64,000 bases of DNA, taken from assembly GCA_037133475.1 (NCBI GenBank), contig JBAXOB010000013.1, positions 27,798 through 91,797 of the forward strand, written 5' to 3'. Source of the DNA: CAIVAT01 sp037133475. GTDB lineage: Bacteria > Bacteroidota > Bacteroidia > Bacteroidales > FEN-979. The notes below the pieces were generated by a model. The model ran no database searches. It was not told the origin of the DNA and was given only the letters and a program-made list of their open reading frames with translations. A program made the translations under genes and the position numbers. Shown here one piece after another: positions 54,827 to 62,895 of this stretch. The first letter of the stretch is position 1. Every line of letters begins with the position of its first letter.

Positions 54827-55252
54827 ATGTGGATAGCAATTATTGTAGTTGGAGTCTTGGCCGGTCTGGCAGGCCTGATAATCCTGAATGCCAGGAAGCA
54901 GATGAAGAATCTGAAGGATGTCAAAGACAGTGAGAAGGTTAAAATCCTGACTGATTCAAATTTTCAGAACAAAATTAAGACAGGTACGGTGCTGGTCGAT
55001 TTCTGGGCTTCATGGTGTGTTCCCTGTAAAATGATGATTCCTGTGCTGAATGAGGTTGCCGAGGGGGCGAACGGAAAATATACCATTGCCAAAATCAATG
55101 TTGACGAGCAAAAAGGCACAGCTGCCAAATTTGCAATCCGCAGCATCCCTACCATGATCCTGTTCCAGAATGGCAGGGAGGTTAAGCGGATTACCGGAGT
55201 TAAAACAAAGGATTATTTATTGAAAGAGTTGGACCGCAGAATTAGTCTATAA
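54827..55252 (+). CDS. Membrane-anchored thioredoxin
   Basis: 141 residues. An uncleaved N-terminal helix (IAIIVVGVLAGLAGLIIL) is followed by a full thioredoxin domain with WASWCVPCKMM and the cis-proline loop SIPTM. The active site is CVPC, not the usual CGPC, which often shifts the redox potential upwards. Followed 5 bp later by the ArsF-like gene; a thiol supply role for that protein is plausible. Confidence 0.93.
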   Translation: MWIAIIVVGVLAGLAGLIILNARKQMKNLKDVKDSEKVKILTDSNFQNKIKTGTVLVDFWASWCVPCKMMIPVLNEVAEGANGKYTIAKINVDEQKGTAAKFAIRSIPTMILFQNGREVKRITGVKTKDYLLKELDRRISL

Positions 55253-55257
55253 GCAAT

Positions 55258-55680
55258 ATGTTAAAAATCAAATTTATCCTTATTGTCCTGGTTTTTGCTG
55301 CAGGCATAGCCAATGGATTTTCCCAGGTGAAGTCAACCACGTTAAAGCCCCGGGTTGAAGTTTATTATTTTCATCCGACAGAACGCTGTCCGATTGATCA
55401 ATCGATCGAAGACAACACCCGGCGATTGATGCAGAGCAGTTTTGCCAAAGAAATAAAGGATGGAACGATTAAGTTTCAGATCATCAACACAGATGATAAA
55501 TCACAGGCGAAAACTGTTGCACGTTTTGACATCAATGCCCAGGCATTATTTGTCGTGAAATTATCAAACGGCAAGGAGAATAAAAATGATCTGACACATT
55601 TTGCCTTCAGCAATGGTCTAAGTAATCCGTCAAGGTTCAAATCAGGGTTGAAGGATGAGATTGAGAAGGCTCTCCATTAA
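55258..55680 (+). CDS. ArsF-like thioredoxin-fold protein
   Basis: 140 residues with a signal peptide (ending GFSQ). VEVYYFHPTERCPIDQSIEDN and VARFDINAQALFVVK match the ArsF-type family (linked to nitrophenyl-arsenical reduction in Shewanella). The family motif I know is CPxC; here it is CPID, so only the first Cys is left. It could still form mixed disulfides. It overlaps the convergent zinc-ribbon gene by 44 bp. Confidence 0.75.
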   Translation: MLKIKFILIVLVFAAGIANGFSQVKSTTLKPRVEVYYFHPTERCPIDQSIEDNTRRLMQSSFAKEIKDGTIKFQIINTDDKSQAKTVARFDINAQALFVVKLSNGKENKNDLTHFAFSNGLSNPSRFKSGLKDEIEKALH

Positions 55681-56062
55681 ATAAAATATCGATTTCCCCC
55701 CTTTCCCTGATACATTCCGCTAGCTTACTTTTCAATTTCCAGCAGGTCATCTGGCGGAGTTCCATCTGCCGGGAAAGTTCGTAGCTGGATATTCCAGGAT
55801 CCTTGCATACCTTATACATGATCTTAAAAGCCTCAGGAAGTGCAATCCGACAATGATGAAATATTGTATGTGAGGTAGCCGACTCCTCGCGCTTACATCG
55901 GGTACAACGTCTGGAAAAAGAGGTCTTCCCGCCACAATAATTCGTGTTGCCGCATCTTCGGCAAGTATACCCATCAGCCCATTTCTGGTCTGCAATTAAT
56001 TTCAGACATGCTTCATCTGAATCGAACGATTTGATTTCAAGCAGGGCAAATTGAATTTTCAT
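55637..56062 (-). CDS. Stand-alone IS1595-type zinc-ribbon/HTH protein
   Basis: 141 residues. CRRCGN-N-CGG...SRRCTRCKRE is a zinc ribbon and SHTIFHHCRIALPEAFKIMYKV plus ELSRQMELRQMTCWKLKSKL the helix-turn-helix as found at the N-terminus of IS1595/ISXO2 transposases. The DDE catalytic domain is absent: the protein stops just after the HTH. It is either a decayed transposase or a domesticated DNA-binding protein. It has a -7 box (CAAAATTA on plus, 56084-56091) beside the regulatory element at 56099. Confidence 0.8.
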   Translation of the reverse strand: MKIQFALLEIKSFDSDEACLKLIADQKWADGYTCRRCGNTNYCGGKTSFSRRCTRCKREESATSHTIFHHCRIALPEAFKIMYKVCKDPGISSYELSRQMELRQMTCWKLKSKLAECIRERGEIDILFNGEPSQSHPSTLI

Positions 56063-56098
56063 ACGAGTAACCGAATTATTTTACAAAATTAATAAAAA

Positions 56099-56142
56099 TA
56101 GTGATACTTATGCGATTTATTCTAAAATTGATTTTACCTTTG
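56099..56142 (+). promoter_or_regulatory. Shared 21-bp element and -7 box (thioredoxin lipoprotein)
   Basis: TAGTGATA, then C, then TTATGCGATTTA at 56099-56119; TACCTTTG, the -7 box, at 56135-56142. The same element occurs at 63074 with only one changed base and the identical 36-bp offset to its -7 box. Confidence 0.75.
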
Positions 56143-56167
56143 CACCGAAACTAAATCTCATCTCATT

Positions 56168-56650
56168 ATGAAAAAATATTCATTTTTAGCAGTTGTCCTT
56201 TTTATGGTTGCACTCGTATCATGTAGCAGCGTTGGTGGCGATAAAAAGGAAACCGCCGCTTCCGGGCTTAAGGAAGGTGCCGTCAATCAAATCAGCACCG
56301 AAATGTTCAGGACATTGGTTTATGACAACCAAAAAACTCCGACAGAATGGATTTATGCAGGAACCCAACCCTGTATCATTGATTTTTATGCCGATTGGTG
56401 CCGACCTTGTAAAATGGTCGCTCCGATTATGGAAGACCTTGCAATGCAATATAAGGGTAAAGTTGTTTTTTATAAAGTCAACATTGACCAGGAAAAGGAA
56501 CTGGCACAAATGTTTAACATCCAGTCGATCCCGGCCATTCTTTATGTTCCTGCAAACGGAAAACCACAGATGGCAGTCGGTATGTCCAGTAAGGAAGAGT
56601 ATATTCAGCAAATTCAATCCTTACTTTTAAAACCAACAGCCCAGAACTGA
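56168..56650 (+). CDS. Thioredoxin-domain lipoprotein
   Basis: 160 residues. Lipobox VSCSS at about residue 19, then a thioredoxin domain with FYADWCRPCKMV and SIPAIL. It is probably periplasm- or outer-membrane-facing, an exported disulfide reductase. Its promoter carries the element shared with the ArsM-like gene, linking the two by regulation. A 180-bp gap separates it from the NifX-like gene. Confidence 0.93.
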   Translation: MKKYSFLAVVLFMVALVSCSSVGGDKKETAASGLKEGAVNQISTEMFRTLVYDNQKTPTEWIYAGTQPCIIDFYADWCRPCKMVAPIMEDLAMQYKGKVVFYKVNIDQEKELAQMFNIQSIPAILYVPANGKPQMAVGMSSKEEYIQQIQSLLLKPTAQN

Positions 56651-56757
56651 CAAACTGATCAACCAAATAGCCCTGGTACTTTTTCATTGTAAACTGTCGG
56701 AGGTCAAAACACCTAAGTGAAAGAATAGGTGAACAATAAATAACAGAATAAAATTAA

Positions 56758-56797
56758 TGAACATTTGTTCATAACTGTTAAATATTGACTATTTTTG
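56758..56797 (+). promoter_or_regulatory. TGAAC palindrome and -7 box of the NifX-like gene
   Basis: TGAACATTTGTTCA at 56758-56771 is palindromic with 6-bp arms; TATTTTTG (-7 box) is at 56790-56797. The centre lies about 37 bp before the likely start site, a position typical of activators. Confidence 0.65.
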
Positions 56798-56830
56798 CAC
56801 ATCTAACAGACAATTTAAAACTACCCAACC

Positions 56831-57196
56831 ATGAAAATCGCGATCCCATTTCACAATGGATATGTAAATGAACATTTTGGCCATTCTGAAAATTATGCAG
56901 TATATACCATCAACCCCGAAAACCAGATAGTGAATCGTACCGTTATCAAAGGAGAGGAAGGGTGTGGCTGTAAATCAGGGATCGGAGCAGTTCTGGCCAG
57001 TGAAGGAGTTACACTGATGCTTGCCGGAAATATCGGCGGTGGTGCAATTCATCACCTGTATACCGAAGGTATTGAGGTTATTCGTGGTTGTTCAGGACTT
57101 GCTGATGAAGTTATTGTCAATTATCTGAATGGTAAAGTCACTGATGGTGGTAAAACCTGTGAGCAACATGCAGGATGTGACTCGCACGCTCACTGA
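56831..57196 (+). CDS. NifX/NifB-type iron-molybdenum cluster-binding protein
   Basis: 121 residues. KIAIPFHNGYVNEHFGHSENY and LLAGNIGGGAIHHLYTEGIEVIRG are typical of dinitrogenase iron-molybdenum cofactor-binding proteins, small redox-cluster carriers with no need for nitrogenase. The tail HAGCDSHAH is Cys/His-rich. It ends 7 bp into the convergent DUF134 gene; these two families are often adjacent, here too. Confidence 0.92.
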   Translation: MKIAIPFHNGYVNEHFGHSENYAVYTINPENQIVNRTVIKGEEGCGCKSGIGAVLASEGVTLMLAGNIGGGAIHHLYTEGIEVIRGCSGLADEVIVNYLNGKVTDGGKTCEQHAGCDSHAH

Positions 57197-57792
57197 CCTT
57201 TACCTGATAATCCGCCCTGCTTAAGATAGAGTTGATGGTGGTAGCTGTTTTCCCGGATCATTTTCTTTCCGCATTGCGGACACGAATTTTCCCGGCATGG
57301 GACACCAGGTTGATGAGGGATCTTGGTATTGCAATTCAGGCAAATACAAAACCCGGGTTCCTCTTCGTGCTTTTGATGCTCAACAACATCAGGTTTATCG
57401 GATAGTTTACGGATATTTTCTGAGTTACAAAAGGAACAGGATTGCATCTGTTTTGAACTGATCAAAAGTTTGTGACATGCTTCACAACGATACCAGAACT
57501 CGTCTGTGTGATAATCTCCCCCCCCGATAAATATGGCTTTACCATCTACAAAAGCCTCGGCAATTGTCCGACGGGCTTTTTCATAGATCCTTGTCAGGGT
57601 TGGACGCGAAACCGCCATCTCCTGGGCTGCCTGTAATTGGGTCATGCCCATATAATCCAACAAGCGGATCGCCTCATATTCTTCAAAAAAAAGAATAACA
57701 GGTTCCAGGTCAGAGATCGGGATACCGAAAGGTTTGAATCCCTCCATCTGGGGCGGATGCGTTACATTGCGTTTTCTTTTAGGTCGTGGCAT
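57190..57792 (-). CDS. DUF134 helix-turn-helix regulator with zinc ribbons
   Basis: 200 residues. The DUF134 domain (EAIRLLDYMGMTQLQAAQEMAVSRPTLTRIYEKARR) is a sigma-70 region 4-like helix-turn-helix. The C-terminal 90 residues hold two zinc ribbons (CEACHKL...CSFC; CLNCN...CPQCG), so a metal or redox sense is possible. Divergent from cydA and convergent with the NifX-like gene. It may be the regulator that reads the TGAAC palindromes, but that is conjecture. Confidence 0.88.
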   Translation of the reverse strand: MPRPKRKRNVTHPPQMEGFKPFGIPISDLEPVILFFEEYEAIRLLDYMGMTQLQAAQEMAVSRPTLTRIYEKARRTIAEAFVDGKAIFIGGGDYHTDEFWYRCEACHKLLISSKQMQSCSFCNSENIRKLSDKPDVVEHQKHEEEPGFCICLNCNTKIPHQPGVPCRENSCPQCGKKMIRENSYHHQLYLKQGGLSGKGQ

Positions 57793-57816
57793 ATTGTGGC
57801 TAAATTACAATACTTA

Positions 57817-57848
57817 TGAACATAAGTTCAGATAAATTATTACTTTTG
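57817..57848 (+). promoter_or_regulatory. TGAAC palindrome and -7 box of cydA
   Basis: TGAAC-ATAA-GTTCA at 57817-57830, overlapping a second symmetry ACTTATGAACATAAGT, followed by the -7 box TACTTTTG at 57841-57848. It lies between the DUF134 and cydA genes. Confidence 0.65.
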
Positions 57849-57891
57849 TTCGATGCATTGCAAAAGTAAACGAATTACTTAAAACCCCTTT

Positions 57892-59451
57892 ATGGAACAC
57901 ATTGATTTTTCTCTTGTTGATTGGTCAAGGGCACAATTTGCGCTCACTGCCATGTATCATTGGATTTTTGTGCCGCTTACCCTGGGATTGTCTTTCATCG
58001 TGGCCTTCATGGAAAGCCTCTATGTAAGGACAGGAAACCCGGAATGGAAGCGCATTACCAAATTCTGGATGACGCTCTTCGGCATTAACTTTGCCATTGG
58101 TGTCGCTACAGGACTTATTATGGAGTTCCAGTTTGGCACCAACTGGTCCAACTATTCATGGTTTGTGGGTGACATATTCGGTGCGCCGCTTGCCATCGAA
58201 GGGATCATGGCTTTTTTCCTGGAAAGCACCTTCATCGCTGTTATGTTTTTTGGCTGGAACAAGGTAAGTAAATCCTTCCACCTCCTGTCCACATGGCTGG
58301 TGGCTATTGGCTCCAACCTTTCAGCACTCTGGATCCTCGTTGCAAACGGATGGATGCAATACCCTACCGGGATGAAATTCAATCCGGATACGGTACGCAA
58401 CGAGATGGTGAATTTCTGGGAGGTTTTGTTTTCACCGGTGGCCATCAACAAATTCCTGCACACCGTGTCGCAGGGATATGTGCTGGCAGCAATCTTTGTG
58501 ATCGGGATCAGCGCATGGTTTTTAATAAAAAAGAGGGAACAACTGTTTGCAAAGCGCAGCATGATCGTGGCCGGGGTCTTTGGGTTACTCTCCATCATTT
58601 TTGTCATCCTGACCGGTGACGGTTCTGCCAGGACGGTTGCAAAATATCAGCCCATGAAGTTCGCTGCCATGGAAAACCTTTACACCGGCCAGCAGAATGC
58701 ACCACTGGCAGCATTCGGCATCCTGCAGAAAGACAAAGCCCAGGGGGAACATAAAAAAGAGGATTTCCTGTTTAAAATTGAAATTCCAAACATGTTGTCG
58801 TATATGGCATTCCTGGATGCAAATGCATACGTACCCGGTATAAAGGACCTGGTACATGGAAATCCGCAGCACAACATCCTGTCTTATAAGGAACGCAGTG
58901 AGAGGGGCAGGATTGCCATTAACTCACTTGCACAATATAAGGATGCGAAAAAAGCAGGAAATGACAGCCTTTCTGCAGCTGCGTTAAAGCGGTTTGAAGA
59001 GAATTATCCAAATTTTGGTTACGGCTATTACGCCAATCGCGATATTCATGAACTGGTTCCGAGTGTTCCAACCTCCTTTTATTCCTTCAGGATCATGGTT
59101 GGTCTGGGATTCCACTTCCTGGTTTTGTTCATTGTCATATTATGGCTGACTCTGAAAAATAAAATTGAAACGAAACGATTCATTTTATATACAGCGCTCT
59201 GGACAATTCCGCTTGGCTATACAGCTTCCATGCTGGGCTGGGTTGTAGCTGAAGTCGGCCGCCAGCCATGGGTCATCCAGGATATCCTGCCTACCATTGC
59301 CGCCGTTTCTCAGATCAAATCATCGTCGGTGCAGATCACCTTCTGGATGTTCGCGGTCATTTTTACAGGGTTGTTGATTGCCGAGATAAAAATCATGACT
59401 ACCCAGATCAAAAAAGGACCGTCTAAAGAAGGATCATCCACTATTCAATAA
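57892..59451 (+). CDS. cydA: Cytochrome bd ubiquinol oxidase subunit I
   Basis: 519 residues. Haem ligands and quinol parts are visible: MYHWIFVPLTLG (His for b595), GDIFGAPLAIEGIMAFFLEST (Glu), NKFLHTVSQGYVLA (His), FRIMVGLG (Met) and GRQPW near the C-terminus. Nine or so membrane helices. With CydB it reduces O2 to water with quinol at high affinity, in microaerobic life and under NO or sulfide stress. Confidence 0.97.
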   Translation: MEHIDFSLVDWSRAQFALTAMYHWIFVPLTLGLSFIVAFMESLYVRTGNPEWKRITKFWMTLFGINFAIGVATGLIMEFQFGTNWSNYSWFVGDIFGAPLAIEGIMAFFLESTFIAVMFFGWNKVSKSFHLLSTWLVAIGSNLSALWILVANGWMQYPTGMKFNPDTVRNEMVNFWEVLFSPVAINKFLHTVSQGYVLAAIFVIGISAWFLIKKREQLFAKRSMIVAGVFGLLSIIFVILTGDGSARTVAKYQPMKFAAMENLYTGQQNAPLAAFGILQKDKAQGEHKKEDFLFKIEIPNMLSYMAFLDANAYVPGIKDLVHGNPQHNILSYKERSERGRIAINSLAQYKDAKKAGNDSLSAAALKRFEENYPNFGYGYYANRDIHELVPSVPTSFYSFRIMVGLGFHFLVLFIVILWLTLKNKIETKRFILYTALWTIPLGYTASMLGWVVAEVGRQPWVIQDILPTIAAVSQIKSSSVQITFWMFAVIFTGLLIAEIKIMTTQIKKGPSKEGSSTIQ

Positions 59452-59469
59452 TCGTTAAAAAACTGAATT

Positions 59470-60642
59470 ATGTTCGAAACATTTTCATATATCACCTTGC
59501 AGGAATACTGGTGGATCATCGTTTCATTGCTGGGAGCCATCCTGGTTTTCCTGATGTTTGTCCAGGGAGGGCAAACCCTTATCTATACACTTGGCAAAAC
59601 CGAAGATGAACGGACTGTTTTGGTCAATCTCCTCGGCAGGAAATGGGAATTCACCTTTACGACCCTCGTTACCTTTGGTGGTGCTTTTTTTGCCTCCTTT
59701 CCCCTCTTCTATTCTACCAGTTTCGGAGGTGCCTATTGGGTGTGGATGCTTATCCTGGTTGCGTTTGTCGTCCAGGCCGTTTCGTACGAATACCGTTCGA
59801 AACCCAACAATTTCTTCGGGCACCGAACCTATGAAGTTTTACTTTTCGTCAATGGATTACTGGGAACTGTATTAATTGGCACCGCTGTCGCCACCTTTTT
59901 TACCGGTTCTGATTTCCTTGTAAACAAAATGAATTTAACAAACCTGACCGGTGGGAAAATGCCAATCATTTCAGAATGGACAGGCCCTGCCTATGGTTTG
60001 GAAGCTGCATTGAACCTGCACAACCTGACGCTGGGATTAACCGTCTTCTTTCTGGCCCGGGTACTGGCCCTGCTCTATTTCATGAACCGTATAAACAATG
60101 CGGCCATCATGGAACGGGTAAAAAAGCAGCTCCTTTATAACGCCATTCCATTCGTGGTTTTCTTCCTCACCTTTACGATATGGTTACTTTTATCATCAGG
60201 ATTTGCAGTAAATCCTGAGACCACCATGGTATCCATGGAACCGTATAAATATCTGCACAACCTGATCCATATGCCGGTGGTGGCGATCTTGTTTCTGCTG
60301 GGTGTGGCTATGGTGCTGATGGGCATTATCCGTCCGATCACCTGCTTTGTCAAATGCAGCACCAAAGGGATCTGGGCGGCCGGGATCGGTACGATCGTCA
60401 CGGTATTCTCACTCTTGCTGCTTGCAGGTTTCAACAACACGGCATATTACCCTTCAACCCGTGATTTGCAAAGTTCCCTGACCATTCAAAACAGTTCGTC
60501 AAGCCATTACACCCTGGTAGCCATGAGTTATGTTTCGCTCCTGGTTCCATTTGTTCTGGCCTATATCATTTATGCATGGCGGTCGATCGACAACAAAAAG
60601 ATCGATATCGAGGAAATGAAAACGGAATCTCATATTTATTAA
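59470..60642 (+). CDS. cydB: Cytochrome bd ubiquinol oxidase subunit II
   Basis: 390 residues with eight to nine membrane helices; the N-terminal LQEYWWIIVSLLGAILVFLMFVQGGQTL and the mid-protein EWTGPAYGLEAALNLHNLTLG are as in CydB of Bacteroidota. Starts 18 bp after cydA. It pairs with subunit I in the same complex. Confidence 0.95.
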   Translation: MFETFSYITLQEYWWIIVSLLGAILVFLMFVQGGQTLIYTLGKTEDERTVLVNLLGRKWEFTFTTLVTFGGAFFASFPLFYSTSFGGAYWVWMLILVAFVVQAVSYEYRSKPNNFFGHRTYEVLLFVNGLLGTVLIGTAVATFFTGSDFLVNKMNLTNLTGGKMPIISEWTGPAYGLEAALNLHNLTLGLTVFFLARVLALLYFMNRINNAAIMERVKKQLLYNAIPFVVFFLTFTIWLLLSSGFAVNPETTMVSMEPYKYLHNLIHMPVVAILFLLGVAMVLMGIIRPITCFVKCSTKGIWAAGIGTIVTVFSLLLLAGFNNTAYYPSTRDLQSSLTIQNSSSSHYTLVAMSYVSLLVPFVLAYIIYAWRSIDNKKIDIEEMKTESHIY

Positions 60643-60653
60643 AAATTGACCTG

Positions 60654-60755
60654 ATGATAACTGAAATTATTTGGTTTTTTAGCTGGCCCGTCCTGATCCT
60701 GGTTTCATGGGTTGTTGTTGCAAATGTTGTTAAAAAGTTTGAAAAGCAACTTTAG
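60654..60755 (+). CDS. Candidate small third subunit of cytochrome bd (CydX-like)
   Basis: A 33-codon gene 11 bp after cydB: MITEIIWFFSWPVLILVSW, one membrane helix, then a basic amphipathic end (KKFEKQL). Small single-helix subunits (CydX, CydS, CbdX) are known in several phyla and stabilise haem binding. Position, length and topology fit; the sequence is too short for a homology claim. Its end overlaps the convergent thioesterase frame by 26 bp. Confidence 0.6.
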   Translation: MITEIIWFFSWPVLILVSWVVVANVVKKFEKQL

Positions 60756-61131
60756 GAATCTTCAGAGGAATAGTTGATAAATCAGCGTTGCACGAAGCAA
60801 ACACGAAGTCAGCCTCTATTGCTTTTTCCCGGTGTTGGGAATACATATCTTCTGAATACACCTCTATTTTGATATACAGTTTGATGTTCCCGGCTTTTGA
60901 AATTGTGCCGGTTATTTCCACTATGGTATTAGGCAAAATTGGCTTCAGGAAACGAACATGTTCAATTTTTACGGTGATCATCCGTTGACGGGTGTAGCGC
61001 GTTGCCGTAATAAACGCAGCGTCATCAAGCCATTGCATGACCTCGCCGCCAAAAAAGGCTCCATTTGAGTTCAGGTGCTTTGGGAAAACAACCCTGAATT
61101 GCTGAGTATGGAGATTGAGGTAACGAGTTGG
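60730..61131 (-). CDS. Hotdog-fold acyl-CoA thioesterase, 5' end unclear
   Basis: The frame encodes a thioesterase with HLNSNGAFFGGEVMQWLDDAA, the YbgC/acyl-CoA-thioesterase active-site helix, continuing to VEITGTISKAG. An in-frame ATG (61038) would cut away the motif. Between 61038 and the stop at 61132 no ATG, GTG or TTG occurs in this frame, while an ATG at 61139 lies in another one; one base missing near 61132 would join them (MPDPTRYLNL...). So a frameshift or rare start is likely. The coordinates cover the open frame. Confidence 0.65.
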   Translation of the reverse strand, partial: PTRYLNLHTQQFRVVFPKHLNSNGAFFGGEVMQWLDDAAFITATRYTRQRMITVKIEHVRFLKPILPNTIVEITGTISKAGNIKLYIKIEVYSEDMYSQHREKAIEADFVFASCNADLSTIPLKIPKVAFQTF

Positions 61132-61150
61132 TCAGGCATATTTTTTTTTG

Positions 61151-61189
61151 CAAAGTTAATGTATTGCGAACATATGTTCACTACTTTTG
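61151..61189. promoter_or_regulatory. Divergent -7 boxes around a TGAAC-type palindrome
   Basis: CAAAGTTA at 61151-61158 is the minus-strand -7 box (thioesterase); CGAAC-ATAT-GTTCA at 61167-61180 is the palindrome; TACTTTTG at 61182-61189 is the plus-strand -7 box (trans-sulfuration enzyme). A protein on the palindrome would touch both promoters. Confidence 0.65.
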
Positions 61190-61293
61190 CAATGATAGAA
61201 TATGACGATCACATCCTGCATCAATAGTGCTATCTCTGTTGAAAGAAAAAAGGCCAGTGATTTCGTGAAATTTCAAACTCTAAAATAAAAAAA

Positions 61294-62475
61294 ATGGATT
61301 TAAAAGATGCTGGTTTCGACACCAAACTCATTCATGCCGGGGAAATCGATGATCAATTCGGAAGTGCGACCGTTCCCATTTATCAAACTTCCACCTTCCG
61401 GTTTAAAAGCGCCCAGCATGGGGCTGATTGTTTTTCAGGCGCCAGCGATGGCTATATTTATACGAGGATTGCAAACCCGACGATCCATGCCCTGGAAGAA
61501 AATCTTGCCGCCCTGGAAAACGGATATGGAGGTATCGCTACCGGATCAGGAATGGGCGCCATCACAACAATTTACATGGCACTGCTGAATGGAGGAGATC
61601 ATATCATCAGTACCGACGCGGTTTATGGACCAGCAAGGGGTGTCCTGGAACAGGATTTCGGCCGTTTTCATGTTGAGGCCTCATTTGTAAATACGGCCGA
61701 TGTTGAGGAGATCAAAAAAGCGATCCGGCCAAACAGCAAGGTCCTATACATTGAAACACCTGCAAATCCGACGATGGAGATCACCGACATTGCCGCTTGT
61801 GCCAAAATCGCAAAAGAGCATGGCCTGTTGTTGGTCGTTGATAATACATTTTGCACTCCATACCTTCAAAAGCCGTTGGATCTCGGGGCAGATGTCGTTC
61901 TTCATTCCGTAACAAAATTCATCAATGGTCATGCTGACATTGTGGGTGGAATAATCATAACGAAAGAAGCTGTTCTATATAAGAAAATAAGACATTGCAT
62001 GGTATACATGGGATGCAACATGGACCCCCATCAGGCTTACCTGGTATTACGGGGTGTAAAAACCCTGTCATTGCGCGTTGACCGGAACCAGGAGAATGCA
62101 GTTAAAGTGGCAGATTTTCTCGAAACCCATCCCAAAGTAGCCTGGATCAAGTATCCCGGGTTGAAATCGCATCCGCAGTACGAACTTGCAAAGCGGCAAA
62201 TGACCGGCGCCGGCTCCATGATCAGTTTCGGGCTGACCGGTGGTTTTGAAGCGGGTAAAAAGCTGATGGATAATGTTCACCTTGCTGTTTTGGCCGTATC
62301 ATTGGGTGGAGTGGAAACACTGATCCAGCATCCTGCCTCCATGACCCATGCAGGCGTTTCAAAAGAAAACAAAGAGCAAGCAGGGATCACCGACGACCTT
62401 GTAAGGTTCTCTGTTGGAATTGAAAACGCAGAGGATATCATCAGCGACCTGAAGCAGGCATTGGAAAAGGTTTAA
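61294..62475 (+). CDS. Trans-sulfuration PLP enzyme (cystathionine gamma-synthase or methionine gamma-lyase type)
   Basis: 393 residues. FDTKLIHAGEIDDQFGSATVPIYQTSTF at the N-terminus, GSGMGAITTIYMALLNGGDH, YIETPANPTMEI and the PLP lysine in HSVTKFINGHADIVGG define the family. Member types (CGS, CGL, MGL) cannot be told apart from this reading. It controls Cys/Met or H2S flow. Leader of about 105 nt after the -7 box. Confidence 0.93.
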   Translation: MDLKDAGFDTKLIHAGEIDDQFGSATVPIYQTSTFRFKSAQHGADCFSGASDGYIYTRIANPTIHALEENLAALENGYGGIATGSGMGAITTIYMALLNGGDHIISTDAVYGPARGVLEQDFGRFHVEASFVNTADVEEIKKAIRPNSKVLYIETPANPTMEITDIAACAKIAKEHGLLLVVDNTFCTPYLQKPLDLGADVVLHSVTKFINGHADIVGGIIITKEAVLYKKIRHCMVYMGCNMDPHQAYLVLRGVKTLSLRVDRNQENAVKVADFLETHPKVAWIKYPGLKSHPQYELAKRQMTGAGSMISFGLTGGFEAGKKLMDNVHLAVLAVSLGGVETLIQHPASMTHAGVSKENKEQAGITDDLVRFSVGIENAEDIISDLKQALEKV

Positions 62476-62508
62476 TTACTTTAAGTTCCTGAAAATCAAT
62501 TTAATTAA

Positions 62509-62895
62509 TTACTCCGGCACCCCAGCCTGTTTTGAAAAGATAAGCTTTAATGCCATGATGATCAGGAAAATTCCAAAGACTTTTTTCATGATATGTTCCG
62601 GGAGGTTCAACGCGATCTTTGATCCAACGTAACCGCCAATCATAAAGGAAACTGCAATAATTACGGCATACCATATATTCACCTGGCCGGCTTTATAATA
62701 GTTGTAGGCTGCAAACAGCCCGATGGGAGGCAACATCACCGCAAGGCTGGTGCCTTGGGCCGTATGCTGATCAACCCCCAGGAAATATACCATGGCGGGA
62801 ATCATGATGATGGCACCACCAATGCCAAAAATTCCGCCGAAAACTCCGGCCATTAGTCCAATGACGATAAGTATTAATGCTGTTGTTGTTTCCAT
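62509..62895 (-). CDS. TauE/SafE (TSUP) family permease, half-length
   Basis: 128 residues from the ATG at 62895 (METTTALILIVIGLMAGVFGG). Four membrane helices, with the repeat motif GGIFGIGGAIIMIPAMV of the sulfite or organosulfonate exporter family. Full members have about 250 residues (two repeats), so this is a single-repeat form that may work as a homodimer. Substrate likely a sulfur anion, in line with the gene before it. Confidence 0.9.
   Translation of the reverse strand: METTTALILIVIGLMAGVFGGIFGIGGAIIMIPAMVYFLGVDQHTAQGTSLAVMLPPIGLFAAYNYYKAGQVNIWYAVIIAVSFMIGGYVGSKIALNLPEHIMKKVFGIFLIIMALKLIFSKQAGVPE

Noticed and set aside
61202..61288. 28-codon ORF in the leader of the trans-sulfuration gene, ending 5 bp before its ATG
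   Set aside because: No Cys/Met-rich stall motif or conserved feature; it contains one Cys only. Possible uORF but unsupported.
61190..61293. SAM riboswitch before the trans-sulfuration gene
   Set aside because: The leader shows no conserved SAM-I or SAM-II core and no pairing of the right size.
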